From Oscillospiraceae bacterium (GTDB taxonomy: Bacteria; Bacillota; Clostridia; Oscillospirales; Oscillospiraceae): a DNA stretch of 64,000 nt. The notes below the pieces were generated by a model. The model did not search any database. It saw only the letters and a program-made list of their open reading frames with translations, and was not told the origin of the DNA. Both the position numbers and the translations under genes were made by a program. Positions 48,249 to 57,340 of this stretch are shown here, one piece after another. The stretch spans positions 124,787 through 188,786 of the forward strand of contig SVMD01000001.1 of assembly GCA_015067615.1 (NCBI GenBank), in the 5' to 3' direction. Each line of letters opens with the position of its first letter. Positions within the stretch are counted from its first letter, which is position 1.

Positions 48249-49703
48249 TTATTCGGTGGGCTCTGTTACGGGCTCCGTAACCTCCGTGGGTTCCGGCTCA
48301 GGTGCGGGGACCCAGTTGGGATCGCTCAGCACGGCTTCCTTGGACTGGTGGAGGGTATCATACCAGGCCTGGGCCTTTTCAAGGCCCTCGCCCACCAGAT
48401 CCATGGTGCGGTTGTAGGAATCCACACAGGCGTTGTAGGTGGTATCGCTGATCTGGAAGGTCTCCTGCCAGCTGTCCAGCCGGCTGTAGTCCAGGGGAAG
48501 AATGGTGTAGCTTTCCTTGTTGCCAACCATGTACACCCAGGTGGGGATGCAGGATGCTTCGATGACCTCCACGCTGCCGTCGATATACCGGGCCAGGGTG
48601 AAGTTGAACAGAATGCCGTCCTCCGTGTGGCCGGACTTCATGCGCATCTCGTGGATCCGCTGGTTGGACACGGCGTTGCCGGTGGAGTAGATGATCAGGG
48701 TCTTGTGGCTGTCGTCCAGGGTGGAGGTCAGCAGATCCACAGGCTCAACCACATGGGGATGGCCGCCCACGATCACGTCCACACCCATATCGCACAGCTG
48801 CTGGGCGATCTTCACCTGATAGTCCGTGGGCTTCAGCTGGTACTCCTCGCCCCAGTGCATGTACACCACGATAGCCTCGGCGCCCTCGGCCTTCATGGCA
48901 TCAAACTGGGTGCCGATCTCCTCGTAGAACTTGTTCAGCTGACCGTAGTCGAAGGAGTTGATCATGCCGAAGGAGTCGGGGCTGCACTGGATGGCGTTAA
49001 TGGAGGGCACCCCGGGCATGCCGTCGGAGGTTTCGGCGGTGTAGGCAGTCATGCCCACCTTGATGCCGTTGACCTCGATGACCTTGTGATTGGGGTCCTC
49101 CTTGGTCTTCTGGGTGCCCAGACTCTCAAGCCCGGTCTGCTCCAGCACCTCCAATGTCCGGCTGATACCTGCCGCGCGGGTGTCGTAGCAGTGGTTGTTG
49201 CCGGTCAGGAGCATGTCAAAGCCTGCGTTCAGGGAGCCCAGAGCGATGCCGTCGGGGCAGTTGAACAGGGGGTTGCCGGAGTAAGGATAGGTGGGATTCT
49301 CGCCCCGGAGGGTGGTTTCCAGATTGGCCACGGCATAGTCCGCTGCCTGGATGTAGGGGGTCACATGGGTGAACAGGCAGTCAAAGACCCAGTCACCCTG
49401 CTCTGCGTCCCAGCAGCTCTGGAACACGGGCTTGTGCATCAGCAGGTCACCGGTGACGGTGAAGCTGGCGGTGGTCTCGATCACATTGACCGGAGGCGGG
49501 ACCGTGGTGGGAGGCACGGTGGTGGGGGGCACCGTAGTCTCCGGGGGCAGGGTGGTCTCTGCTGTGGTTTCAGAGGGCTCCGTGGGATCGGCGGGGAGCC
49601 TGTCCCGCAGCAGAAGCACAGCCACAGCGACCAGTACCAGAATCAAAATGGCGATAAAGGGAAATACAGGGAATTTCCGTTTCCTTGCGTATTTACCGGG
49701 CAT
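48249..49703 (-). CDS. CapA-family protein (PGA_cap metallophosphatase-like), membrane anchored
   Basis: A 484-residue protein. An N-terminal signal anchor (about residues 12-30) is followed by a Thr/Pro-rich linker (65-95, repeats of TTVPPTTVPP). The CapA domain (about 100-400) begins TGDLLMHKPVFQSCWD and has LLTGNNHCYDTRAAGI and VIVGGHPHVVEPVDLL, the usual metal-site blocks. CapA proteins are linked to poly-gamma-glutamate in capsule strains, but stand-alone copies in Firmicutes often lack other capsule genes, as here. Start 49703; it lies 15 bases after alr on the same strand. Confidence 0.85.
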   Translation of the reverse strand: MPGKYARKRKFPVFPFIAILILVLVAVAVLLLRDRLPADPTEPSETTAETTLPPETTVPPTTVPPTTVPPPVNVIETTASFTVTGDLLMHKPVFQSCWDAEQGDWVFDCLFTHVTPYIQAADYAVANLETTLRGENPTYPYSGNPLFNCPDGIALGSLNAGFDMLLTGNNHCYDTRAAGISRTLEVLEQTGLESLGTQKTKEDPNHKVIEVNGIKVGMTAYTAETSDGMPGVPSINAIQCSPDSFGMINSFDYGQLNKFYEEIGTQFDAMKAEGAEAIVVYMHWGEEYQLKPTDYQVKIAQQLCDMGVDVIVGGHPHVVEPVDLLTSTLDDSHKTLIIYSTGNAVSNQRIHEMRMKSGHTEDGILFNFTLARYIDGSVEVIEASCIPTWVYMVGNKESYTILPLDYSRLDSWQETFQISDTTYNACVDSYNRTMDLVGEGLEKAQAWYDTLHQSKEAVLSDPNWVPAPEPEPTEVTEPVTEPTE

Positions 49704-49718
49704 GGGAAAAGACCTCCT

Positions 49719-50888
49719 TTATATGTCTTTGGAGAAGGGATCCAGCAAATAGTGGACCGAGTGGACGGTTTTTCCGTCCTGGGTGTAGATTCGGGGGACA
49801 CGGCGGCTGATACCGCAGACAAATTCATAGTTGAAGCTTCCGGCGGCTTCGGCGATGGCTTCCATGGTGATCACCTCATCGCCGCTGCGGCCCACCAGCA
49901 CCACCTTGTCGTTGATGTCGATATCGGGAATATCGGTGACGTCCACGATCATCTGGTCCATGCAGATACGGCCCAGGATGGGGGCCCGCTTGCCCCGGAT
50001 CAGCACATAGAACTTTCCGGAAAGGCTCCGGCGGTAGCCGTCGGCGTAGCCTACGGGCACCGTGGCCACCCGGGTGGGCCTGGTGGTGGTGTAGGTGGCG
50101 CCGTAGCTGATCTCCCGGCCAGCCGGGAGGGTCTTGATATGGCTGACACGGCTCAAAAACTGCAGGGCAGGTTCCAGCTTCAGCAGGGAGGGATCCACCT
50201 CGTCACTGGGGTACATGCCGTAGGTGACGATACCGGAGCGGACCATCTCGTAGTGGTTGTCAAAATTCATGAGGCCCGCGGAATTGTCCATGTGGCGGAT
50301 GGGGATGTGGATGCCCCGCTTTTTAAGCTCGCCGTCGAACCAGTCAAAAAGCTGGGCCTGCTTCCGGGAACGTTCCAGGTCGGCAGAATCGGCGGTGGCG
50401 AAGTGGCTGAACAGGCCCTCAGCCTTGATACCGGGCAGGCTTGCGATCTTTTCGCACAGGTCCAGGGATTCTTCCGTAGCCTGGAAGCCCAGACGGCTCA
50501 TACCGGTGTCCACAGCCAGGTGGAACAGGGCGGTATGGCCGGCGGCCTGGGCAGCTTCGCTCAGAGCCACGGCGTCCTTCCAGTGGAAGATGGCCGGGCG
50601 GATGCCCTGCTCAATGGCCAGGGGGAAGGCGTTGATGGGGGTGTGGCCCAGAATCAGAATGGGGTTGCGCAGACCTGCCTGCCGCAGCTCCATGGCCTCC
50701 AGCATGGAGGAGACGCCGAAAAAGCTGCACTTGTTCTCCAGCAGCCGGGCCACCTGGATGGCACCGTGGCCGTAGGCGTCGGCCTTGATGATGGCCATGA
50801 TGGGCACGCCCACTTTTTCCTTGACTGCGTCAAAATTCCGGGCGATCACGTCCAGATCGATCTTCACGCGGGTGCTGTCAAAATTCAA
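49719..50888 (-). CDS. alr: Alanine racemase
   Basis: A 389-residue PLP-dependent alanine racemase giving D-alanine for peptidoglycan. PLP lysine is in IMAIIKADAYGHGA, the other catalytic residue region is in SYGATYTTTRPTRVATVPVGYADGYRR. A TTG at 50888 behind ACAGGAGCTGATGA is the only suitable start, since the open frame upstream runs into the intergenic region and has no SD-linked start; the ATG seen in that SD region is out of frame. Length matches the family. The capA-like gene follows 15 bases after it. Confidence 0.94.
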   Translation of the reverse strand: MNFDSTRVKIDLDVIARNFDAVKEKVGVPIMAIIKADAYGHGAIQVARLLENKCSFFGVSSMLEAMELRQAGLRNPILILGHTPINAFPLAIEQGIRPAIFHWKDAVALSEAAQAAGHTALFHLAVDTGMSRLGFQATEESLDLCEKIASLPGIKAEGLFSHFATADSADLERSRKQAQLFDWFDGELKKRGIHIPIRHMDNSAGLMNFDNHYEMVRSGIVTYGMYPSDEVDPSLLKLEPALQFLSRVSHIKTLPAGREISYGATYTTTRPTRVATVPVGYADGYRRSLSGKFYVLIRGKRAPILGRICMDQMIVDVTDIPDIDINDKVVLVGRSGDEVITMEAIAEAAGSFNYEFVCGISRRVPRIYTQDGKTVHSVHYLLDPFSKDI

Positions 50889-51034
50889 ATCATCAGCTCC
50901 TGTTTTGGGTACATATTTCCAACATTCTATCATGGAAAGCGGAAAAAGTAAACCGTCAGGAGGTAAATGATTCTTGAACAACCAGTGCAACTTTCGATCA
51001 ATGGAAGAAAAAATCGAAAGGGGCAGATATTTAC

Positions 51035-51062
51035 TGGACTTTCCGTGAGAATACGGTATACT
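51035..51062 (+). promoter_or_regulatory. Promoter of the MFS transporter operon
   Basis: TGGACT (51035-51040) and TATACT (51057-51062), spacer 16 bases. Confidence 0.6.
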
Positions 51063-51111
51063 TATCTTTAGAATGTCGCAGTCTGCGGCAATACATACGG
51101 AGGTAGTTCCC

Positions 51112-52668
51112 ATGAAGCTCAACTACAAACGCACGATCCTCGTCGGCTTTGCCTTTTTCCTGATCAGCGCCTTCTGGCAGGCCTACGATGCCACCATCCC
51201 CGTGATCCTGACCAACAAGTTCGGTATGAGCCAGACCTGGTCCGGCGTCATCATGGCCCTGGACAATATTCTGGCCGTGTTCATGCTGCCCATTTTCGGC
51301 GCATTGTCTGACAAGTGTAACACCAAGTTCGGCAAGCGCACTCCCTTTATCACCGTCGGCACCATCCTGGCTGCCTGCGCCATTATCTGCCTGTCCTTTG
51401 TGGACAATATGCAGCTGAAGAACATTGCGGATGTGTCCACCATCGACGATCCCACCGCTATGGCCGTGATCTACGACCTGCAGGCTGACAATCAGCTGCT
51501 GACCCCCGAGGGTGACACCATCGTGCTGTCCGAGGAGTTTACCAAGGAAGAATTCGTGCAGATTACCTGCAAGATCACTGACGAAGCTACCGGCAAGACC
51601 ATCACCAATCCCGATTACACCAACTATGTGGCCCCGGCCCGGCAGGCCTGCGCCGCCCAGGCAACGAGACAGAACTCCGTGCCCCTGATCCTCTTCGTGG
51701 CGCTGCTGCTGATCGTTCTGGTATCCATGGCCACCTTCCGCAGCCCCGCCGTGGCCCTGATGCCCGACGTGACTGTAAAGCCCCTGCGCTCCAAGGCCAA
51801 TGCCATCATCAACCTGATGGGCACCGCCGGCGGCATTCTGGTGCTGGTGCTGGGTATGGTGTTTGCCACCTCCGCTGTCCAGAATGCTCTCATGAGCTAC
51901 ACCGTCTACTACGGCGTCATCGCCGCCATTATGCTGGGCGCCCTGGCGGTATTCCTCTTCACGGTCAAGGAGCCCAAGTGGGCCGCCGAGATGGCCGCCG
52001 ATTCCGTGAAGTACGGCATCGAGGAGGAAGTGAAGGAGGATTCCGGCGAGAAGCGTCAGCTGTCCGCTTCCGAGAAGCGCTCCCTGATGCTGATCCTGGC
52101 CTCCATCGCCCTGTGGTACTTCGGCTACAACGCCGTTACCTCCAAGTACGCCGTCTATGCCGGCAACATCCTGGATAAGGACTACAATACCACCATGCTG
52201 CTGGCCCAGGCCGCCGCCATCGTCTCCTACGTCCCCTCCGGCAACGTGGCATCCCGCATCGGCCGGAAGAAGACCATCCTGGCAGGTGTCGTGATGCTGG
52301 CCACCGCCTTCACCTGCGCGGCCTTTATGCGGGCCGGAAGCCCCACCTGGATGATGAACGCCATGTTCGCTCTGGCCGGCGTTGCCTGGGCTACCATCAA
52401 CGTCAACTCCTTCCCCATGGTGGTGGAGATGTGCTCCGGCGGCGATATCGGCAAGTACACCGGCTTCTACTACACCGCCTCCATGTCTGCCCAGATCGCA
52501 ACCCCCATGCTTTCCGGCTTCCTGATGGACAAGATGGGCATGACCGTCCTGTTCCCCTATGCCGCCATCTTTGTGGGCCTGGCTTTCGTGACCATGAGCC
52601 TGGTCAAGCACGGCGATGCCAAGATACTGCCCAAGAAGGGCCTGGAAGCGCTGGATATCGACGACTAA
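51112..52668 (+). CDS. MFS transporter (GPH/SLC45-like)
   Basis: A 518-residue major facilitator of about 12 helices. The family loops GALSDKCNTKFGKRTPFI (motif A with the arginine-rich variant) and SNRVGRKKT-like SRIGRKKTILAG are present. An extracytoplasmic insert of about 90 residues (110-200, with DEATGKTITNPDYTNYV) and a charged central loop (KYGIEEEVKEDSGEKRQL) are unusual for the family. It resembles sugar:cation symporters; substrate unknown. The downstream glycerophosphodiesterase gene is 10 bases away, so they form an operon. Confidence 0.85.
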   Translation: MKLNYKRTILVGFAFFLISAFWQAYDATIPVILTNKFGMSQTWSGVIMALDNILAVFMLPIFGALSDKCNTKFGKRTPFITVGTILAACAIICLSFVDNMQLKNIADVSTIDDPTAMAVIYDLQADNQLLTPEGDTIVLSEEFTKEEFVQITCKITDEATGKTITNPDYTNYVAPARQACAAQATRQNSVPLILFVALLLIVLVSMATFRSPAVALMPDVTVKPLRSKANAIINLMGTAGGILVLVLGMVFATSAVQNALMSYTVYYGVIAAIMLGALAVFLFTVKEPKWAAEMAADSVKYGIEEEVKEDSGEKRQLSASEKRSLMLILASIALWYFGYNAVTSKYAVYAGNILDKDYNTTMLLAQAAAIVSYVPSGNVASRIGRKKTILAGVVMLATAFTCAAFMRAGSPTWMMNAMFALAGVAWATINVNSFPMVVEMCSGGDIGKYTGFYYTASMSAQIATPMLSGFLMDKMGMTVLFPYAAIFVGLAFVTMSLVKHGDAKILPKKGLEALDIDD

Positions 52669-52678
52669 GGAGGGCAAT

Positions 52679-53506
52679 ATGAACTATCCCAAACTGATGA
52701 AGACCGCTGTGGCAGCCACCGCCGCGGTCAGCACCCTGGGCCTCTACGCCCTGAAGGGAAGAAGCGATCATCCCGGTCTGGAAGCCCTGCAGGGCTGGGC
52801 CTATGCCCACCGGGGCCTGCACAGGGTAGGCATCCCCGAAAACTCCATGGCCGCCTTCCGGGCCGCTCTGGAAAAGGGCTACGGCATCGAGCTGGACATC
52901 CATCTGATGCGCGACGGCAATCTGGCGGTCATCCATGACGCTTCCCTGAAGCGCACTGCCGGTGCCGATGTGCAGATCGAGGATCTGACCGCGGAAGATC
53001 TGGAAAATTACCGTCTGGAGGGCACCGACGAAAAGATCCCCCTGTTCCGGGATGTCATGGCCCTCTACGAGGGGAAGGCGCCCATGATCGTGGAACTGAA
53101 GCCCATGAATGGCAATCATGCCGCCCTGGCGGAGGCCGCCTGTGAGATTTTGAAGGACTACAACGGCATCTACTGCATGGAGTCCTTCGACCCCCGGTGT
53201 GTGGCCTGGCTGAGAAAGAACCGCCCCCAGATCATCCGGGGACAGCTGACGGAGAATTTTGTGGCCCATGACAAGACTCTGCATCCGGCCATCCGCTTCG
53301 CCCTGACTCACAATCTGCTGAACTTCCTGACGGTGCCGGACTTTGTGGCCTATAAGTTTGCGGATCGCCGCGACAGCATCACCACCGCCCTGTGCCGGAA
53401 GGCCTGGGATGTTCAGGGTGTCAGCTGGACCATCAAGACTCAGGAAGACTATGATACCGCCGTGAAAGAGGGGTGGCTCCCCATCTTCGAGGGCTTTGAA
53501 CCGTAA
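52679..53506 (+). CDS. Glycerophosphodiester phosphodiesterase (GlpQ-like)
   Basis: A 275-residue GDPD-domain protein. Catalytic histidine is in AYAHRGLHRVGIPENSMAAF, followed by ELDIHLMRDGNLAVIHDASL with the metal ligands, and MESFDPRCVAWLRKNRP. Residues 1-25 form a short hydrophobic stretch that could be a membrane anchor. It hydrolyses glycerophosphodiesters to sn-glycerol-3-phosphate; the neighbouring MFS protein might import substrate or export product, which is inferred only. Start 52679 follows AAGGAGGG. Confidence 0.9.
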   Translation: MNYPKLMKTAVAATAAVSTLGLYALKGRSDHPGLEALQGWAYAHRGLHRVGIPENSMAAFRAALEKGYGIELDIHLMRDGNLAVIHDASLKRTAGADVQIEDLTAEDLENYRLEGTDEKIPLFRDVMALYEGKAPMIVELKPMNGNHAALAEAACEILKDYNGIYCMESFDPRCVAWLRKNRPQIIRGQLTENFVAHDKTLHPAIRFALTHNLLNFLTVPDFVAYKFADRRDSITTALCRKAWDVQGVSWTIKTQEDYDTAVKEGWLPIFEGFEP

Positions 53507-53511
53507 TACAG

Positions 53512-53545
53512 CATGCCCGGGTGCATCCGCACCCGGGCATGTTTG
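53512..53545 (+). terminator. Terminator after the GlpQ-like gene
   Basis: Stem CATGCCCGGGTGC/GCACCCGGGCATG, then TTTG. Confidence 0.85.
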
Positions 53546-53559
53546 TGAAGTGGGAAGAT

Positions 53560-53740
53560 AAATTATCGTTTAGCGTAATACCTTCCCCCTGGGGGGAAGG
53601 TGCCCCGAAGGGGCGGATGAGGGGACCGCAGTAGGAAAAACGTTACATTTCCGGTCATCGCAGGGTGTTCCCCTCATCAGTCACCGCTTACGCGGTGCCA
53701 GCTTCCCCCCCAGGGGGAAGCTATTGTAAACGATAATTTA
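53560..53740. repeat. Dispersed repeat, core type A, inverted
   Basis: Ends AAATTATCGTTTA (53560-53572) and TAAACGATAATTTA (53727-53740). The core is the reverse complement of the copy at 6841. Confidence 0.93.
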
Positions 53741-53750
53741 CCGAACCAAG

Positions 53751-53783
53751 AAAAAAATCGCCCCGAAGTGATCCGGGGCGATT
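53751..53783. terminator. Bidirectional terminator
   Basis: Stem AATCGCCCCG/CGGGGCGATT, with T run on the minus strand after the flavodiiron gene. Confidence 0.85.
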
Positions 53784-53793
53784 GTCATGTAAA

Positions 53794-54948
53794 TCAGGCC
53801 ATCAGCTCGTCAGCCAGGGCTGCGATCTGGAGCTTGTTCTCCTGGTTCATGGCGGAGAAGATCTTCACAGTGGTATTGGTGTAGGAGATATTCTTGCTGC
53901 CCTCCAGATATTTCATCATCATCTTGGCGGCGATGGGTGCCCAGGAGCCGTTCTCGATCATGCCGATGGTGCGGTTCTTGTAGCCCCGCTCGGTCAGGTG
54001 GTGGATGAACTCCTTCATGAAGGGGAAGATGTCGCCGTTATAGGTGGTGGTGGCCAGCACCAGCTTGCCGTAACGGAAGGCATCCTCCACAGCCTCGGCC
54101 ATATCGCAGCGGGCCAGGTCGTTGACGACCACCTTGGGGCAGCCCTTAGCCTTCAAAGTCTCGGCCAGCAGCTCCACGGCGGCCTTGGTGTGGCCGTAGA
54201 TGGAGGTATAGGCAATGACTACGCCCTCGCTCTCCACGCCGTAGGAGGACCAGATGTCATACAGATTGATATAGTAGCCCAGATTCTCATTCAGCACGGG
54301 ACCATGGAGGGGACAGATGGTCTGAATATCCAGATTGGCGGCCTTTTTCAGCACATTCTGGACCTGCACACCGTACTTGCCCACGATGCCGATGTAGTAG
54401 CGGCGGGCTTCACAGGCCCAGTCCTCCTCCACATCCAGAGCGCCGAACTTGCCGAAGGCGTCGGCGGAGAAGAGGACCTTGTCATAAGCGTCATAGGTCA
54501 TGATGACCTCGGGCCAGTGGACCATGGGAGCTGCCACAAAGTGGAGGGTATGCACGCCCAGGGAAAGGGTATCGCCCTCACCGACGACAACACGGCGGGC
54601 AGAATAATCCTCACCGAAGAACTGCTTCATCATCACAAAGGCTTTCTGGGAGGAGACCACCTGGGCATCGGGGTAGGCTGCCAGAAAATCGTCGATACCG
54701 GCAGAGTGGTCCGGCTCCATGTGCTGCACGATCAGATAATCGGGCTTCCGGCCCTCCAGAACGGCGGCGATATTGCCCAGCCACTCCTGCACAAAATTGG
54801 CATCCACCGCATCCATCACGGCGATCTTCTCGTCCAGAATCACATAGGAATTGTAAGCCATGCCGTTGGGCACCACATACTGGCCCTCAAACAGGTCGAT
54901 TTCGTGATCATTTACACCCACATAGCGGATATCCTTGGTAACGGTCAT
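53794..54948 (-). CDS. Flavodiiron protein (FprA-type A flavoprotein)
   Basis: A 384-residue protein. The metallo-beta-lactamase domain (1-250) has diiron ligands H76, E78, D80, H81 (in VQHMEPDHSAG), H144 and D163, and a later H in CPLHGP. The C-terminal flavodoxin domain (about 255-384) has YTSIYGHTKAAVELLAE and the TTTYNGDIFPF loop. It reduces O2 or NO and protects anaerobes against oxygen; it takes electrons from a rubredoxin-like donor, not seen nearby. Monocistronic. Confidence 0.95.
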   Translation of the reverse strand: MTVTKDIRYVGVNDHEIDLFEGQYVVPNGMAYNSYVILDEKIAVMDAVDANFVQEWLGNIAAVLEGRKPDYLIVQHMEPDHSAGIDDFLAAYPDAQVVSSQKAFVMMKQFFGEDYSARRVVVGEGDTLSLGVHTLHFVAAPMVHWPEVIMTYDAYDKVLFSADAFGKFGALDVEEDWACEARRYYIGIVGKYGVQVQNVLKKAANLDIQTICPLHGPVLNENLGYYINLYDIWSSYGVESEGVVIAYTSIYGHTKAAVELLAETLKAKGCPKVVVNDLARCDMAEAVEDAFRYGKLVLATTTYNGDIFPFMKEFIHHLTERGYKNRTIGMIENGSWAPIAAKMMMKYLEGSKNISYTNTTVKIFSAMNQENKLQIAALADELMA

Positions 54949-55076
54949 AATCTGCGCTCCTTTGATTTTTCTTTATCATACAGTTTTTTCCTGTTTTCAA
55001 CAGTGACTTTATCACAAATTTCCGCATTTGTACACAGTTAAATTTCGGAAATTGCCGGAGGGCTATTGGTTTTTTG

Positions 55077-55104
55077 TTGCAATTTTGCCCTGATGTGATA
55101 TGAT
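55077..55104 (+). promoter_or_regulatory. Promoter of the HerA-like ATPase gene
   Basis: TTGCAA (55077-55082) and TATGAT (55099-55104), spacer 16 bases; start codon 37 bases downstream. Confidence 0.6.
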
Positions 55105-55140
55105 ATTTACATTGAATAGAGAATAGAGGAGGATGCCCCT

Positions 55141-56643
55141 ATGTACATTTCCGATTCCCACAAGGTCTGGCTGGCCACATCCGACAAGCCCATCTACCTG
55201 CAGCCCGGGATGGCCAACCGCCACGGCCTCATCGCCGGTGCCACCGGTACCGGTAAGACCGTCACCCTGAAGGTGCTGGCAGAGTCCTTCAGCGATATGG
55301 GCGTGCCCGTGTTCGTGGCCGATATCAAGGGTGACCTGAGCGGCATGTGTGCCCCCGGTGAGGAGAACAAGCATATCCGCCGCAGTATCGACACCATGGG
55401 TCTGGGTGATTTCCAGTACCGTTCCTATCCCGTCCGTTTCTGGGATGTCTACGGCAAGCAGGGTATCCCTGTCCGCACCACCATCTCCGAGATGGGCCCG
55501 GAGCTCCTAAGCCGCCTGCTGGGCCTGAACGAGACCCAGAACGGCATCCTGCGGATCGTGTTCCGCATCGCCGACGACCGGGGACTGCTGCTGCAGGACC
55601 TGAAGGACCTGCGGGCCATGGTCCAGCACGTGGGCGATAATTCCAAGGAATACAAGCTCACCTACGGCAATATCGCCCCCCAGAGCGTGGGTGCCATTCA
55701 GAGAGCCCTGCTGAAGCTGGAGGACGAGGGCGGCGAGATCTTCTTCGGCGAACCCGGCCTGGAGCTTTCCGACTGGTTCGACTGGGACGAGAACGGCAAG
55801 GGTATCATGAATATCCTGGAATGCTACGAGCTGTTCCAGCATCCCCTGCTCTATGGCACCTTCCTGCTGTGGATGCTGACTGAAATCTACGAGATGCTGC
55901 CCGAAGCCGGCGACGTGGATAAGCCCAAGTTCGCCTTCTTCTTCGACGAGGCCCACACCCTGTTCAACGATGCCCCCAAGGCTCTGGTGGAGAAGATCGA
56001 GCAGGTGATCCGTCTGATCCGCTCCAAGGGCGTTTCCGTCTGGTTCATCACCCAGAATCCCGCCGATATCCCCGAGGCAGTCCTGGGTCAGATCAGCAAC
56101 CGGGTGCAGCATGCCCTCCGGGCCTACACCCCCAACGATCAGAAGTTCATCCGGGCCGCTGCCCGGTCCTTCCGGGAGAATCCTGCCTTCAACACCGAGG
56201 AGGCCATCCAGTCCCTGGCCACCGGCGAGGCCCTGGTGAGTGTTCTGGACGAAGAGGGCATTCCCACTATGGTGGAGAAGGCCAACATCCTGCCTCCCCG
56301 CTCTTCCATGAAGGCCTGTGATTCCGTTACCTTACAGGCCAATATCCTGGGCTGCCCCCTGCGGGAGAAGTACCTGAATGAGCAGGACGAGGAATCCGCC
56401 TACGAGGTCCTCACCCAGGAGCAGGAAGAAAAGGAAGAGGCTGAGAGCCTGGCTCTGGAAGAGAAGCAGAAGGAAGCCGAGCGCAAGGCTGAGGAGAAGC
56501 AGAAGGAGAAGGAAGCCAAGGAGCGGGAAAAGCGCATCAAGAACAATCCCATCGTGAAGATTGCCAAGTCTTCCATCCACAGCGTTGGCCGGGAATACGG
56601 CAAAAAGCTGATCCGCGGTATACTGGGTACTTTCCTGAAGTAA
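55141..56643 (+). CDS. HerA/YjgR-type ATPase (DUF853)
   Basis: A 500-residue cytoplasmic P-loop ATPase of the HerA-FtsK superfamily. Walker A GATGTGKTVTLK lies near residue 36 and Walker B FAFFFDEAHTLFNDAPKAL near 260-278, with VWFITQNPADIPEAVLGQIS as the sensor/arginine-finger region. A charged, lysine/glutamate-rich coiled coil covers about 415-465, followed by a conserved basic C-terminus. Family known as YjgR/DUF853, with proposed DNA-translocation roles, but function is not settled. Strong codon bias. Confidence 0.9.
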   Translation: MYISDSHKVWLATSDKPIYLQPGMANRHGLIAGATGTGKTVTLKVLAESFSDMGVPVFVADIKGDLSGMCAPGEENKHIRRSIDTMGLGDFQYRSYPVRFWDVYGKQGIPVRTTISEMGPELLSRLLGLNETQNGILRIVFRIADDRGLLLQDLKDLRAMVQHVGDNSKEYKLTYGNIAPQSVGAIQRALLKLEDEGGEIFFGEPGLELSDWFDWDENGKGIMNILECYELFQHPLLYGTFLLWMLTEIYEMLPEAGDVDKPKFAFFFDEAHTLFNDAPKALVEKIEQVIRLIRSKGVSVWFITQNPADIPEAVLGQISNRVQHALRAYTPNDQKFIRAAARSFRENPAFNTEEAIQSLATGEALVSVLDEEGIPTMVEKANILPPRSSMKACDSVTLQANILGCPLREKYLNEQDEESAYEVLTQEQEEKEEAESLALEEKQKEAERKAEEKQKEKEAKEREKRIKNNPIVKIAKSSIHSVGREYGKKLIRGILGTFLK

Positions 56644-56664
56644 TTCCGTACATAATGCAGTTGA

Positions 56665-56694
56665 CAGGCACAGCCATAGGGCTGTGCCTGTTCT
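56665..56694 (+). terminator. Terminator after the HerA-like gene
   Basis: Stem CAGGCACAGCC/GGCTGTGCCTG and TTCTTG. Confidence 0.8.
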
Positions 56695-56742
56695 TGCGTA
56701 TTTGAGCATTCTGCGATTTGTTTCATGTATTGCGTAGTCGAT

Positions 56743-57250
56743 AGGTGTTACTTTCTTGCAGCCATGCAAGAAAGTAACCAAAGAAGATGGCATAGGGGAG
56801 GCGCTGACCGCGAAGCCTATCGAAACAGCGTTTGTCAGTTCACTTATTTCCCCGGCTTCGAGCCGCCCTTCCTGTTGCGGTGCCCGGCATCTTCCTTGCC
56901 TTACCGGCTGCGTCATCTGCCGACCGCTGCCACTCGCTCAAGTCGCTTCTTCCGCCGCAGGCGGCGCTCCTCTCGCTCCCCCTATGTACCCCTTCCGGCG
57001 CTGGTCGGAAGATTTCTGTAGTCTTTTTTCCTAAGACTGACAACCGCAACAGCAGACGAACGCAGGCAGTCCCGGTAAAAACGACTGGCACCAGGCCATC
57101 GACGGGGGCCGGGTGGGGGTCTGGGGGAGGGCGGCTCAAAGTCGGGCTGCCCATGCTGGATTTGCTGATGGTACCGAAAGGCTTTGCGGTCAGCGCCTCC
57201 CCCAGCCGCTTTCTTTGGTTCGTTTCTTGTGCGGGCACAAGAAATGAACA
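56743..57250. mobile_element. Non-coding 508-bp element with hairpin ends and long inverted repeats
   Basis: At the left GTTACTTTCTTGCA-GCCA-TGCAAGAAAGTAAC is a perfect 14-bp hairpin (56747-56778); at the right GTTCGTTTCTTGTGC...GCACAAGAAATGAAC is a similar hairpin near 57218-57250. Just inside, about 56 bases are imperfect inverted repeats, including GGGGAGGCGCTGACCGCGAA on the left and its counterpart on the right. The middle is GC-rich without a credible gene; open frames of about 100 codons in all frames are unsupported. It fills the gap between the HerA-like gene and the DDAH-like gene. Confidence 0.75.
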
Positions 57251-57284
57251 CCCACCAAGTCCATACGCAGAACCAGCAGAAAAA

Positions 57285-57320
57285 GTAAAGCCAAGCTGTA
57301 GAACGCAGCTTGGCTTTTAC
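57285..57320. terminator. Bidirectional terminator
   Basis: Stem AAAGCCAAGCTG/CAGCTTGGCTTT, after the stop of the DDAH-like gene on the minus strand. Confidence 0.85.
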
Positions 57321-57340
57321 TGTTCTTTGAGGTGCGTTTC

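Noticed and set aside
47973-50951. A 992-codon open frame on the plus strand
   Set aside because: It runs antisense through capA and alr and through intergenic and promoter regions. It has repetitive Gly/Val/His composition and no RBS or family similarity, as expected of a shadow of GC-rich genes.
56732-57251. Open frames of about 100 codons in several frames
   Set aside because: They lie within a palindromic non-coding element, have no credible SD, and their translations mirror the inverted repeats.
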